From Mycobacterium sp. E796 (GTDB taxonomy: Bacteria > Actinomycetota > Actinomycetes > Mycobacteriales > Mycobacteriaceae): a stretch of DNA of 56,913 nucleotides. Under the pieces are notes generated by a model. That model did not search any database and had not been told where the DNA came from. It saw only the letters and a list, made by a program, of their open reading frames with translations. Positions within the stretch are counted from its first letter, which is position 1, and each line of letters begins with the position of its first letter. The stretch lies in contig NZ_LZKK01000225.1 in assembly GCF_001672815.1 (NCBI RefSeq), positions 1 to 56,913 on the forward strand. The letters run 5' to 3'. Positions 25,477 to 33,441 of this stretch are shown one piece after another. A program made the position numbers and the translations under genes.

Positions 25477-26336
25477 GGACCGCTGCAGTCAAACTATCGG
25501 TGGCCACGCCCGTGGTGACCATGCTTCCGGGGAGCAGCGAGTGGACCCGAAACGCGTCCATCGACGATCTCGCCCAAATCGCCGAGGCCGCAGACCGACT
25601 CGGCTATCACCACCTGACCTGTAGCGAGCACATCGCGCTGCCCGCCGCCGAGCGCGATCGCCGCGGCGCACGCTACTGGGATCCGTTGGCCACGCTGGGC
25701 TACCTCGCGGCGCGCACCCGGCGGATCCGGTTGGCCACCCATGTGCTGGTGCTCGGGTACCACCATCCGCTCGAGATCGCCAAACGCTACGGCACCCTGG
25801 ACAAGGTCAGCAACGGCCGGCTCATTCTCGGGGTCGGGGTGGGCAGCCTCAAGGAGGAGTTCGAGCTCCTCGGCGCCCCGTTCGACGACCGCGGGCCACG
25901 CGGTGACGACGCGCTGCGCGCGCTTCGCGCCTCGCTGTCGGTCCCCGAACCCGCCTACCACGGCGAGTTCTATTCGTTCGGCGGGATGGTCGTCGACCCC
26001 TGCGCGGTCCAGGAACGCGTCCCCATCTGGATCGGTGGGCGCACGCTGCGATCGCTGCGCCGCGCCGCGACCCTGGCCGACGGCTGGGCCCCCTTCAACG
26101 TCAGCCCGCAGCAGGTCCGAGAATGGCTGGGCCGCTTCGACCTTCCGCCCGGATTCGAGGTCGTGCTGCCGCCGTCGGCGCCGCTGGATCCCATCAACGA
26201 GCCGGAACGCACCCGCGACGCGCTCGGCGAGCTCGGCGCGCACGGCGCCACCATCGTCAGCGCGATCTTCAAACACGCCTCGCTGCGGCAGTATCTGGAC
26301 AATCTGGCGGCGCTCGCCGAACTGAAAACGTCTTAG
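25473..26336 (+). CDS. LLM-class F420-dependent oxidoreductase
   Basis: A luciferase-like protein of 287 residues. It has the TIM-barrel start VKLSVATPVVTM, IAEAADRLGYHHLTCSEHI, RLATHVLVLGYHHPLEIAKR, NGRLILGVGVGSLKEEFELL and IWIGGRTLRSLRRAATLADG. It resembles the mycobacterial TIGR03619-like LLM enzymes predicted to use F420. It ends the hydrolase-SDR-LLM operon and starts inside the SDR stop. The lipoprotein gene 12 bases downstream may be co-transcribed. Confidence 0.88.
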   Translation: MRTAAVKLSVATPVVTMLPGSSEWTRNASIDDLAQIAEAADRLGYHHLTCSEHIALPAAERDRRGARYWDPLATLGYLAARTRRIRLATHVLVLGYHHPLEIAKRYGTLDKVSNGRLILGVGVGSLKEEFELLGAPFDDRGPRGDDALRALRASLSVPEPAYHGEFYSFGGMVVDPCAVQERVPIWIGGRTLRSLRRAATLADGWAPFNVSPQQVREWLGRFDLPPGFEVVLPPSAPLDPINEPERTRDALGELGAHGATIVSAIFKHASLRQYLDNLAALAELKTS

Positions 26337-26348
26337 GAAAGGGCTTTC

Positions 26349-26846
26349 ATGTCGAAGGCGATCCGAGTGCTGGCCATCCTCCTGATGGGTTCCGTGGGCG
26401 TTGCGGCGTGCGCGTCGCAGCAAGCGTCGCCGCCGAAGGCGTCCAGTCCCGGCACGACGAAACCGCCTGCGGCGACCACCACGGTCGTCGCTCCGGCCAC
26501 GGCCACCAGCACGGCGCCGACGCCGTGCATCGGCCTATCGATATGCCCGCCACCGCCGCCGGACGCCGACGGCAACCCGGGATGTTATTACGCCGACGGC
26601 TGGCAGGGCTCGGGCGCGGGAATCGAAGTGTGGTACTTCCATGAGCCGCAGAACATTTCGAAGCCCGACAAGGTCACGGCCCTGGTTCGCAAGAAGGACG
26701 GCACCACCGAGTCCCAGGACGCCAACATCGAAGCCGGACAACAGGTGCACCGCTTCGAGTTCGCGACCATCGACAAGTCCTCCGTACAAGAGGTATTACT
26801 CACCAGCAGCAGCGGCCGCTGCTTCGTGATCGGCCCGGGCACGTGA
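26349..26846 (+). CDS. Lipoprotein of unknown function
   Basis: A 165-residue lipoprotein with signal peptide and lipobox VGVAAC (Cys about 21), followed by a long Ser/Thr/Pro/Ala linker typical of mycobacterial envelope lipoproteins. The folded part (about residues 75-165) has four cysteines (CIGLSIC, GCYYADGW, GRCFVIGP) and looks all-beta. No family recognised. AGGAAAGG gives a good ribosome binding site. Its stop overlaps the next start (GTGA). Confidence 0.78.
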   Translation: MSKAIRVLAILLMGSVGVAACASQQASPPKASSPGTTKPPAATTTVVAPATATSTAPTPCIGLSICPPPPPDADGNPGCYYADGWQGSGAGIEVWYFHEPQNISKPDKVTALVRKKDGTTESQDANIEAGQQVHRFEFATIDKSSVQEVLLTSSSGRCFVIGPGT

Positions 26847-27571
26847 ACCGCGTCAAGGCAGGCTTTTTCAGCCTTACCCCTCCCGCGCCCGACGACGACG
26901 GCAGTTACCTGCGTTGGCACCTGCTGGATCACATGCCCGAGCAATACCAGCTGCCGGGCATCGTCCACGGGCTGCGCTGGATCGCCGACGGCGCCTACCC
27001 CGACCACCGTCTGGCGGCCGACGGGCCGCTGGCGCAGGTCGGCAACGTGGTGCACTACCTGATCGGTGAGCCCGTTGAACAAACCTTTGACGACTTCGTC
27101 GCGCTCGGCCGCTCGCTGCGGGAAAACGGCCGCTTTCCCGTCACGCGCCCGTCGCTGCAGGTGGCCGGTCTGCGGCTGCTGCAGTGGCAGGCCGCGCCGC
27201 ATGCCCTCGTCTCGCCCGAGGTGGTGCCCTTTCGGCCGCACCGCGGCATCGTGCTGATCGTCGAGGAACCCACCGAAGGCCGCCCCGACGCGTGGCTGCA
27301 ATGGCTGCACACCGAACACCATCCGGCGCTGCTCGCCGCGCCCGGCACCGCCGGCGCTTGGACTTTCGGGACGAGCACCGGGTGGAGCCACCTACCCGCG
27401 GGATGGCTGACGGACCACCAATACATCACGGTCGTTTACGTCGACGCCGACCCGCTCACCACCGTCGACGCGCTGGCTCCGCTCATCGAGGAACGGTGGC
27501 GGTCGGGCGCGGTGCGGCCGCTCTTCGCGGGACCGTTACGAACGATGGTCAGCTGGGAAGCGTGGCCGTGA
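26843..27571 (+). CDS. EthD-like dimeric alpha/beta-barrel protein
   Basis: A 242-residue protein probably made of two ferredoxin-like repeats: residues 1-100 (GSYLRWHLLDHMPEQYQLPG) and 125-240 (RPDAWLQWLHTEHHPALLAA), each with the W-x-x-x-H-x-x-x motif seen in EthD-type proteins. Related proteins accompany cytochrome P450 and ring-degrading gene clusters and may bind an intermediate, but no reaction is established. GTG at 26843 overlaps the lipoprotein stop. Confidence 0.65.
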   Translation: MNRVKAGFFSLTPPAPDDDGSYLRWHLLDHMPEQYQLPGIVHGLRWIADGAYPDHRLAADGPLAQVGNVVHYLIGEPVEQTFDDFVALGRSLRENGRFPVTRPSLQVAGLRLLQWQAAPHALVSPEVVPFRPHRGIVLIVEEPTEGRPDAWLQWLHTEHHPALLAAPGTAGAWTFGTSTGWSHLPAGWLTDHQYITVVYVDADPLTTVDALAPLIEERWRSGAVRPLFAGPLRTMVSWEAWP

Positions 27572-27670
27572 ACTGCGCGGATCCGCCGTTGGGCCGGTCG
27601 CCAGAGGGATGAGACCTCGCCGCAACGCACGGCCTCTATAGTCCTTCTGAGCTCTAGCAAAGGACCTGAG

Positions 27671-28174
27671 ATGACCAGTTCGCGACTCGTTCTCGCCGCC
27701 GCGGTCGGCGTGATCGCCGTGGCGGCCACCCTGCCGGCCTGCTCGAGCAAGAGCGGCCAGCCGTCTTCTGCCACGAGCACGAGCGCGGCCCCGCCGAGCA
27801 CGACCGTCATGATCGGCGGCAACAAGCACACGATCATGACGAAGGTCGAGTGCACCGCGACGGCGGCGCAACCCAGCGCCACACCCGCGGAGTCCGGGGA
27901 CCTGACCACCCGGATCAGCGTTCACGACGATTCGGCTTCGGTGTCGCTGGCGCTGTCGGACGAAAAGCCACCCAGCGTCGACGGCTTTTCACTGTCACTC
28001 AAAGCGGGATCCGGTGAGTACCAGCTGCCCTACCAGGCGCCGCAGTCCGCGACGCAGGTGCAGGCGACGAAGGACGGCAAGAGTTACACCGTGACCGGGA
28101 CGGGCCAGGGAGTGTCGCCCAATCAGGGCGACGTGCACCAGGTGACGTTCGGGATTCATGTGACCTGCCCCTGA
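27671..28174 (+). CDS. LpqH/19-kDa-family lipoprotein
   Basis: A 167-residue lipoprotein. The signal peptide ends at the lipobox LPAC (Cys about 24) and is followed by a Ser/Thr-rich linker. The mature domain has the 19-kDa antigen pattern: TVMIGGNKHTIMTKVEC, a central HDDSASVSLALSDEKPPSVD, and a C-terminal HQVTFGIHVTCP. The two cysteines in the folded domain probably pair. It resembles LppO/LppE/LpqH of M. tuberculosis; which orthologue it is cannot be decided here. AAAGGACC gives the ribosome binding site. Confidence 0.85.
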   Translation: MTSSRLVLAAAVGVIAVAATLPACSSKSGQPSSATSTSAAPPSTTVMIGGNKHTIMTKVECTATAAQPSATPAESGDLTTRISVHDDSASVSLALSDEKPPSVDGFSLSLKAGSGEYQLPYQAPQSATQVQATKDGKSYTVTGTGQGVSPNQGDVHQVTFGIHVTCP

Positions 28175-28247
28175 GCGACGTCTTAAACCAACTGCTGCAG
28201 TTTGGTTTTCGATCACTCGAGCCACCGCAGGATGTTGGATGGCTTTT

Positions 28248-28306
28248 TGCCCGCCTCACAGCGACAAGCGGTAAAGGGCATCAAAGCTGTCGCTCTGAGG
28301 CGGGCA
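28248..28306. repeat. Palindromic intergenic element, copy 3
   Basis: Left arm TGCCCGCCTCACAGCGACAA (28248-28267) and right arm TGTCGCTCTGAGGCGGGCA (28288-28306) around a 20-nt loop. It begins 74 nt after the stop of the LpqH-like gene and ends 85 nt before the next coding region. Confidence 0.8.
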
Positions 28307-28391
28307 CAGCGGCGCATCCCAATTTCCTGTGCTGCCAGGAAATTATCGATGCCTGGTTGTCCACCGCCACCGCCTCTGCGATGCTGTCAGC

Positions 28392-29381
28392 TTGGACATC
28401 TTCGCGGAGTGGCAAAGCGGCGGGACCGAGCTGCGGTGGCGGTCGACAACGGCCGCCAACGACGGGCGGGAAGTCACGGTGTTCAGCCGCCGTTGCGGTA
28501 CCCCCGGGGCACCCGCGCTGGTGCTGGTGCACGGCTTTCCGACGTCGAGCATCGACTACTTCGGCCTGTCCCACGAGCTGGCCTCAGAGTTCGACATGTT
28601 CATGCTCGACTTTCCCGGCTACGGATTGTCCGACAAGCCGCCGGCCCCGTACGTCTATTCGTTGTACGACGATGCGCGCCTGCTCGTTTACGCGATCACC
28701 CAGGTGTGGAAGCTGACCGAATTCCGCATGCTCACGCACGATCGCGGCAGCAGCGTCGGCATGATCGCGCTGGAGATGTTGGCGGCCCAGGATCCGCCCG
28801 TCGTGCCCGTCGACCTCATCCTGACGAACGCCAACATCTACCTCCCGCTTTCGAACCTGACTATGTTCCAGACCGCCCTGCTCGATACCGCCACCGGGCG
28901 GGACACCGCGGCGGCGACAACGCCGGAGATGCTCGCCGCCGGCTTGGGCGTCAGCACCTTCATGCCGCGGCGGACACTGGAAGACCCGGAGATCGCCGCG
29001 CTGGCGCGATGCTTCGCTCACAACGACGGCATCCGCGTGCTGCCGGACACGATTCAATACCTCCATGAGCGTGCCGCCGACGAAACCGGTTGGCTGGAGG
29101 CGCTTTCCAAGAACCCCGTCGACACCGCGCTGGTGTGGGGCATCCACGACAACGTCTCACCCGTGCGTGTCCCCAACTACGTCTGGCAAACGTATCTGAA
29201 GAGCAAGCCCGGCCGGAACCGCTACTGGGTGGTGCCCAGCGCCGACCACTACCTGCAGTGCGACGCCCCCGGCGAACTGGCCCAGATCGTTCGCCTCACG
29301 GCCGAGGGCGGGGACATCCCGCTTCAGACGCTCGGCAATCAGCCCGGCGGCGCCGTGCTGGTCGACGAAAGCTTCTCCTAG
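28392..29381 (+). CDS. Epoxide-hydrolase-like alpha/beta hydrolase
   Basis: A protein of about 329 residues. VLVHGFPTSSIDYFGLS carries the HGFP oxyanion motif; the nucleophile elbow THDRGSSVGM has Asp117 in the position of epoxide hydrolase and haloalkane dehalogenase nucleophiles; WGIHDNVSP gives the acid and SADHYLQCD the histidine. A helical cap with proton-donor tyrosines is expected in between. It probably opens epoxides or hydrolyses a related bond. The start is uncertain: TTG at 28392 (MDIFAEW) fits the homologous beginning, and GTG at 28329 would add 21 residues that look unrelated. Confidence 0.78.
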   Translation: MDIFAEWQSGGTELRWRSTTAANDGREVTVFSRRCGTPGAPALVLVHGFPTSSIDYFGLSHELASEFDMFMLDFPGYGLSDKPPAPYVYSLYDDARLLVYAITQVWKLTEFRMLTHDRGSSVGMIALEMLAAQDPPVVPVDLILTNANIYLPLSNLTMFQTALLDTATGRDTAAATTPEMLAAGLGVSTFMPRRTLEDPEIAALARCFAHNDGIRVLPDTIQYLHERAADETGWLEALSKNPVDTALVWGIHDNVSPVRVPNYVWQTYLKSKPGRNRYWVVPSADHYLQCDAPGELAQIVRLTAEGGDIPLQTLGNQPGGAVLVDESFS

Positions 29382-29431
29382 CCGTCTCGCCCCCGAGCGC
29401 CCGGCTGGCCGGGCATTGGGCGCAAGAGCCG

Positions 29432-30631
29432 CTACGCCCCGGTGACGACGGGCAGCCGCGCCCACCCGCGCACGCTGGCGGTGTGCGCCCGCTGGGCGTT
29501 GGCATAGTCGACCTCCCAGTCGGGCCAGCGTTTGAGGACCTCCTCCAAGGCCACCCGGGCTTCCATCCGGGCTAGGGCCGAGCCGAGGCAGAAGTGCAGG
29601 CCCTGCCCGAAGCTCAGATGCCCGCCCTGGCGGTGAATGTCGAAGCGGTCCGGATCGGGGAATCGGCGTTCGTCCCGGTTGGCGGAACCGTTCAGCAGCA
29701 ACATGAACGACCCTTCCGGCACCACGCGGCCGTAGTGCTCGGCATCTTGGGCGACGTAGCGGGCCTGCACCGGCGACGGCGGTTCGTAGCGCAGCGTTTC
29801 CTCGACCGCGCCGGGGATCAGCGATGGGTCGGCAACGAGCTCGCGGCGTTGATCCGGGTGATCCGACAGCAGCTGCCCCATGAAACCGATTAAGCGAGCG
29901 GTGGTTTCGTTTCCCGCGCCGGCGATCATCGCGGTGTAGGACAGCACCTCGGTCCGGGACAAGGGGCGTCGGGTCCCGTCGGGTTCTTCGATCTCGGCCC
30001 GCAGCAGATCGGTCATCAGGTCATCGGACGGATTGTTGGCGCGCCATTCGATGTATTCGGCGAACATGGCGATGGTGTCCGCGAACAGGTTCGGGTTGAC
30101 CTCGCCGGGCTTTCGCCCCTCGGCCATTTCGATGAAGGCTCCGTTGCGATCCCGGATATTCGCCTGGTCCGCCTCGGGTATGCCCAACAGGTAGCCGATG
30201 GTCCGCATCGGCATCATCGCCCCGAGGTCGGCGATGAAATCGAACCCGCCGGCACCGATCAGCGGGTCCAGTTCGCGGACGCAGAATCCGCGCACCATGG
30301 ACTCGACGGCCAGCATGCGTCGCGGCGTGAAAACGCGGGACAGCAGTTTGCGGTGCAGGTCGTGCAGGGGCGGATCCTCGAACAGCAGAATGCCGGGCGG
30401 CACCTCGATGTTGTTGAACAGGATGTCGGCGGTGGTCCCCCGCCCGGATCGATAGGTCTCCCAGTTCGGCAGTTCGCGCGCCACGTCCTCGTAACGACTC
30501 AGCGCGTAGAAGTTGTACTTCTCGTTGAAGTACAACGGCGCCTCCGCGCGCATGCGCTTCCACACCGGGTAGGGGTCGTCGTCGATGGCGACGTCGTAAG
30601 GGTCGTAATAGAGCTCGGCTGAACGTAACAT
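29432..30631 (-). CDS. Cytochrome P450 (first of two paralogues)
   Basis: A soluble bacterial P450 of 399 residues. The I-helix oxygen-activation motif is AGAGNETT, the K-helix has EETLR (ExxR), and the haem loop FGQGLHFCLGSA places the axial ligand at Cys348. The opening YYDPYDVAIDDDPYPVWKRM is shared with the P450 at 32245-33441, and the two look like close paralogues of one family. It should hydroxylate a hydrophobic substrate using external ferredoxin and reductase, for which no genes are seen nearby. GAGAGG precedes the ATG at 30631; the tetR gene ends eight bases upstream. Confidence 0.92.
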   Translation of the reverse strand: MLRSAELYYDPYDVAIDDDPYPVWKRMRAEAPLYFNEKYNFYALSRYEDVARELPNWETYRSGRGTTADILFNNIEVPPGILLFEDPPLHDLHRKLLSRVFTPRRMLAVESMVRGFCVRELDPLIGAGGFDFIADLGAMMPMRTIGYLLGIPEADQANIRDRNGAFIEMAEGRKPGEVNPNLFADTIAMFAEYIEWRANNPSDDLMTDLLRAEIEEPDGTRRPLSRTEVLSYTAMIAGAGNETTARLIGFMGQLLSDHPDQRRELVADPSLIPGAVEETLRYEPPSPVQARYVAQDAEHYGRVVPEGSFMLLLNGSANRDERRFPDPDRFDIHRQGGHLSFGQGLHFCLGSALARMEARVALEEVLKRWPDWEVDYANAQRAHTASVRGWARLPVVTGA

Positions 30632-30639
30632 CTTGCCTC

Positions 30640-31278
30640 TCAGTCATTTCGGTGCAGGAAGCCGTGCAGGATCGCCTGGACGAGCTCCTCGACGATCACT
30701 TCCCGCGACGGCTGCTTTCTGCCGAAGTAGGTCGATCGCAACGCGGCCATGCCCGCGATCATCGCCACCGTCGAATGCGCCGGCAGGTCAGGGTGATCCG
30801 ACCGCAACCCGCGCAGGTGCATGCCCTCGGCGCTGATCTGGCCGAGCACCGTGAGGGCGCGCCGGACGTCGTCGATGCCGGCGTCGGCCTTCTCCTCGTC
30901 GCTGAGGGCCTCCGACGCCATCAGCGTCAAGAGCAGACCCTGGTGTTCCACGAACACGTCGTAGAGCCGCCCGACGAAATGGCCCGCCAGGTCCTCCTCC
31001 TTGGTCTCCTCGGGCACGACCGCCTGCCAGGTGCGGCCGAATTCGTCGACGAAGCTGGTGAACGGTACGACGAGGGCCTCGCGGAACAGCGCCGCCTTCG
31101 AGCCGAAGTGGCGGAACAGCAGGTGTTCGGTTACGCCTGCGGCCTGGGCGATTTCGCGCGTGGTGGTGCCGCGGTAGTCCTGCCGCGCGAACAAGTCTCG
31201 TGCGGCGTCGAGCAGGAGTTTGCGCGGCGCGCCGCGGGGCCGGCGCGTGGCCGGGGCAACGGCGGGTCGCTGGGGCAC
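30640..31278 (-). CDS. TetR-family transcriptional regulator
   Basis: A 212-residue regulator starting MPQRPAVAPATRRPRGAPRK. The helix-turn-helix is TTREIAQAAGVTEHLLFRHF, the C-terminal domain is of the general TetR type. GTG at 31278 is chosen because TATCTT sits seven bases upstream, a leaderless arrangement; longer in-frame starts would run into the divergent gene. It is followed after eight bases by the P450 gene. The palindrome at 31286-31305 covers its own -10 box and that of the AveC-like operon. Confidence 0.88.
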   Translation of the reverse strand: MPQRPAVAPATRRPRGAPRKLLLDAARDLFARQDYRGTTTREIAQAAGVTEHLLFRHFGSKAALFREALVVPFTSFVDEFGRTWQAVVPEETKEEDLAGHFVGRLYDVFVEHQGLLLTLMASEALSDEEKADAGIDDVRRALTVLGQISAEGMHLRGLRSDHPDLPAHSTVAMIAGMAALRSTYFGRKQPSREVIVEELVQAILHGFLHRND

Positions 31279-31285
31279 GACTTTT

Positions 31286-31305
31286 AAGATAGCATGCACT
31301 ATCTT
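31286..31305. promoter_or_regulatory. Shared operator/promoter palindrome of TetR-P450 and AveC-like operons
   Basis: AAGATAG-CATGCA-CTATCTT. Its arms supply TATCTT -10 candidates on both strands: 31300-31305 rightward, and 31291-31286 leftward, the latter seven bases before the TetR GTG. A TetR dimer here would block both divergent promoters. Confidence 0.75.
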
Positions 31306-31338
31306 GGGGGTCGACCCGATCCTGGAAGGGGTACGGAC

Positions 31339-31455
31339 GTGGGCGCAGTCATCATGCTGGGCACGCTGTTCGGACTGATCGTCTTCGTATTCGGGCTGGT
31401 ACTCCGCTTCGACCCCGAGTCGCGCCGCTCCCGCGGACACGAGGGCGGTCGATGA
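31339..31455 (+). CDS. 38-residue single-pass membrane protein
   Basis: A small gene reading MGAVIMLGTLFGLIVFVFGL then VLRFDPESRRSRGHEGGR. Residues 4-22 form one hydrophobic helix and the rest is a basic, probably cytoplasmic tail. GGAAGGGG eight bases upstream is a strong ribosome binding site, and the stop overlaps the next ATG (ATGA), so it is very likely translated. It is the first gene of the rightward operon and may be an accessory subunit of the AveC-like membrane protein. No homologue recognised. Confidence 0.7.
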   Translation: MGAVIMLGTLFGLIVFVFGLVLRFDPESRRSRGHEGGR

Positions 31456-32237
31456 GCAGCGGGATGACGCCCGTGATGCAGGCGGCGAGCGGCTTCGCCC
31501 TCGTCGGTGGCATCACATTCACCGCGATCGGTGTCTACCTGAGCATTCGCCAGCGCCGGGTACACCCACTGCTGCTTCTCTGCGTCTCGGCGATCTCGTT
31601 CTCGTGGATCGAGGCGCCCTACGACTGGGCGATGTACGCCCAGTTCCCGCCCGCCATTCCGCGGATGCCGTCATGGTGGCCGCTGAACGTCACCTGGGGT
31701 GGGTTGCCCTCGTTCGTTCCCATCGGCTACATCTCCTACTTCGTGCTCCCGGCCGTCACCGGGGCGGCGCTGGGGCGGTGGTTGAGCGCAAAGTTCAAGT
31801 GGCGCAGGCCAACCACCCTCCTCATCGTCGGGCTCGTCGTCGGCTTCTGCTGGGCGCTGCTGTTCAACGGGTTCCTGGGAGCCAAGCTCGGCGTCTTCTA
31901 CTACGGACGCGTGATCCCCGGGCTCGCGATACGCGAGGGCACCATTCACCAGTACCCGCTCTACGACTCCCTCGCCATGGGCATACAGATGATGGTCTTC
32001 ACCTACCTGCTCGGGCGCACCGACGCGGAGGGACGCAACGTCGTCGAGGTGTGGGCCGACAAGAGATCGAAGACTCGCCTGCAGTCGTCGGTGCTGTCGG
32101 TCGCGGCAGTCGTCGTCGTCGGAAACCTGCTCTACTGCGCTGTTTTCGCGCCGCACCTGGTGACGAAGCTGGGCGGCTGGGTGACCGCGGGGCCGACCGA
32201 ACAGTTGTTCCCGGGGGTACCGAACCAGCCCAAGTAG
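31452..32237 (+). CDS. AveC-like spirocyclase-family membrane protein
   Basis: A 261-residue polytopic protein with about six hydrophobic segments (ALVGGITFTAIGVYLSI, HPLLLLCVSAISFSW, ISYFVLPAVTGAALG, TLLIVGLVVGFCWALLFNGF, YDSLAMGIQMMVFTYLLG, VLSVAAVVVVGNLLYCAVFA). The segment FSWIEAPYDWAMYAQFP and the conserved polar residues between helices resemble the actinobacterial AveC family, named after the avermectin spiroketal-forming enzyme. In mycobacteria these genes often lie near P450s, as here. It may cyclise or dehydrate an oxidised substrate; this is inference. Translation is coupled to the 38-residue protein. Confidence 0.72.
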   Translation: MSSGMTPVMQAASGFALVGGITFTAIGVYLSIRQRRVHPLLLLCVSAISFSWIEAPYDWAMYAQFPPAIPRMPSWWPLNVTWGGLPSFVPIGYISYFVLPAVTGAALGRWLSAKFKWRRPTTLLIVGLVVGFCWALLFNGFLGAKLGVFYYGRVIPGLAIREGTIHQYPLYDSLAMGIQMMVFTYLLGRTDAEGRNVVEVWADKRSKTRLQSSVLSVAAVVVVGNLLYCAVFAPHLVTKLGGWVTAGPTEQLFPGVPNQPK

Positions 32238-32244
32238 CCCCGAC

Positions 32245-33441
32245 CTACCCGGTGAACACCGGCAGCTTCGCCCATCCCCGCACGCTGGTCGTGTGGGCCT
32301 TGGCGGCGTTGGCGTAGTCGACTTCCCAGTCCGGCCAGCGCTTGATGACCTCCTCGAGCGCGACGCGGGCCTGCATGCGGGCCAAGGCCGATCCCATGCA
32401 GAAGTGCAGCCCGTGTCCGAAGCTGAGGTGGGTGTCGCCGCGGTGGATGTCGAACGTGTCGGCGTCGGGGTACCTGCGCTCGTCGCGGTTGGCGGATCCG
32501 TTGACCAGCAACATGATTGAGCCCTCGGGAACTGTCGTGCCGTGGCATGAAACCTCGCGGGCGACGTACCGCGCCTGCACCGGCGAGGGGGCCTCGTAGC
32601 GCAAGGTCTCCTCGATGGCCATGGGGATCAGCGAGGGGTCCGCCGCGATCTCCCGCCGCTGGTCGGGGTGCTCGGCGAGCAGTTGGCCCAGGAAGCCGAT
32701 CAGGCGCGTCGTCGTCTCGTTACCCGCGCCGGCGATCATGCTGGTGTACTGCAGCACCTCGATCCGCGTCAGCCGCCGGGCGTTCCCGCCGTCCTCGACC
32801 TCGGCGTTGAGCAGCTGCGTCATCAGATCGTCCGACGGGTGGTCGACCCGCCAATCGATGTAGTCGGCGAACATCTCATAGCTGCGTTCGAAGAACTCTT
32901 GCGTGGCGGGCCGGAACGTGGCCTCTTTCAGGGTGAGCTGGCGGCCGCCCTTGTCGCGGATGGCTTCCTGGCCCTCTTCGGGGATGCCGAGCAGGTAGCC
33001 GATCGTGCGCATCGGGACCATCGCGCCGAGATTCTCGATGAAGTCGAACGTGCCCGCACCGACCAGCGGGTCGAGCGCGCGTGCGCAAAACGCGCGGGTC
33101 AGCGGTTCGATGGCCTCCATCCGGCGCGGCGTGAAAACCTTTGAGAGCAAACGGCGATGCAGGTCGTGAATCGGCGGATCCTCGAAGAGGATGATCCCGG
33201 GCGGAACCTCGATGCCGCTCTTGATGATTTCGATCGTGGTGCCGCGGCCCGACCGGTAGGTGTCGAAGTTCATCAGCTCGCGGGAGACGTCCTCGTAGCG
33301 GCTCAGCGCGTAGAAGTTGTACTTGTCGTTGTAATAGACCGGCGCCTCGTCGCGCAGCCGCTTCCAGATCGGGTACGGATCGTCGTCGATCTCGAAATCG
33401 AAGGGGTCGTAGTAGACCTTCGCGGTGCTCGCCCCGGTCAT
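32245..33441 (-). CDS. Cytochrome P450 (second paralogue)
   Basis: A P450 of 398 residues with AGAGNETT in the I-helix, EETLR in the K-helix and FGHGLHFCMGSA with axial Cys348. It is collinear with the P450 at 29432-30631 (YYDPFDFEIDDDPYPIWKRL opening, RSGRGTT, SPVQARYVA, WPDWEVDYANA), differing mainly around residues 170-200. Its ATG overlaps the stop of the upstream LLM gene, so a hydroxylation step is coupled to an F420-type redox step. The AveC-like gene is convergent, seven bases away. Confidence 0.92.
   Translation of the reverse strand: MTGASTAKVYYDPFDFEIDDDPYPIWKRLRDEAPVYYNDKYNFYALSRYEDVSRELMNFDTYRSGRGTTIEIIKSGIEVPPGIILFEDPPIHDLHRRLLSKVFTPRRMEAIEPLTRAFCARALDPLVGAGTFDFIENLGAMVPMRTIGYLLGIPEEGQEAIRDKGGRQLTLKEATFRPATQEFFERSYEMFADYIDWRVDHPSDDLMTQLLNAEVEDGGNARRLTRIEVLQYTSMIAGAGNETTTRLIGFLGQLLAEHPDQRREIAADPSLIPMAIEETLRYEAPSPVQARYVAREVSCHGTTVPEGSIMLLVNGSANRDERRYPDADTFDIHRGDTHLSFGHGLHFCMGSALARMQARVALEEVIKRWPDWEVDYANAAKAHTTSVRGWAKLPVFTG

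Noticed and set aside
26843..27571. A steroid-degradation (KstR-type) locus
   Set aside because: No KstR-like operator and none of the core ring-cleavage genes is present; the P450/LLM/EthD-like mix alone is not specific.
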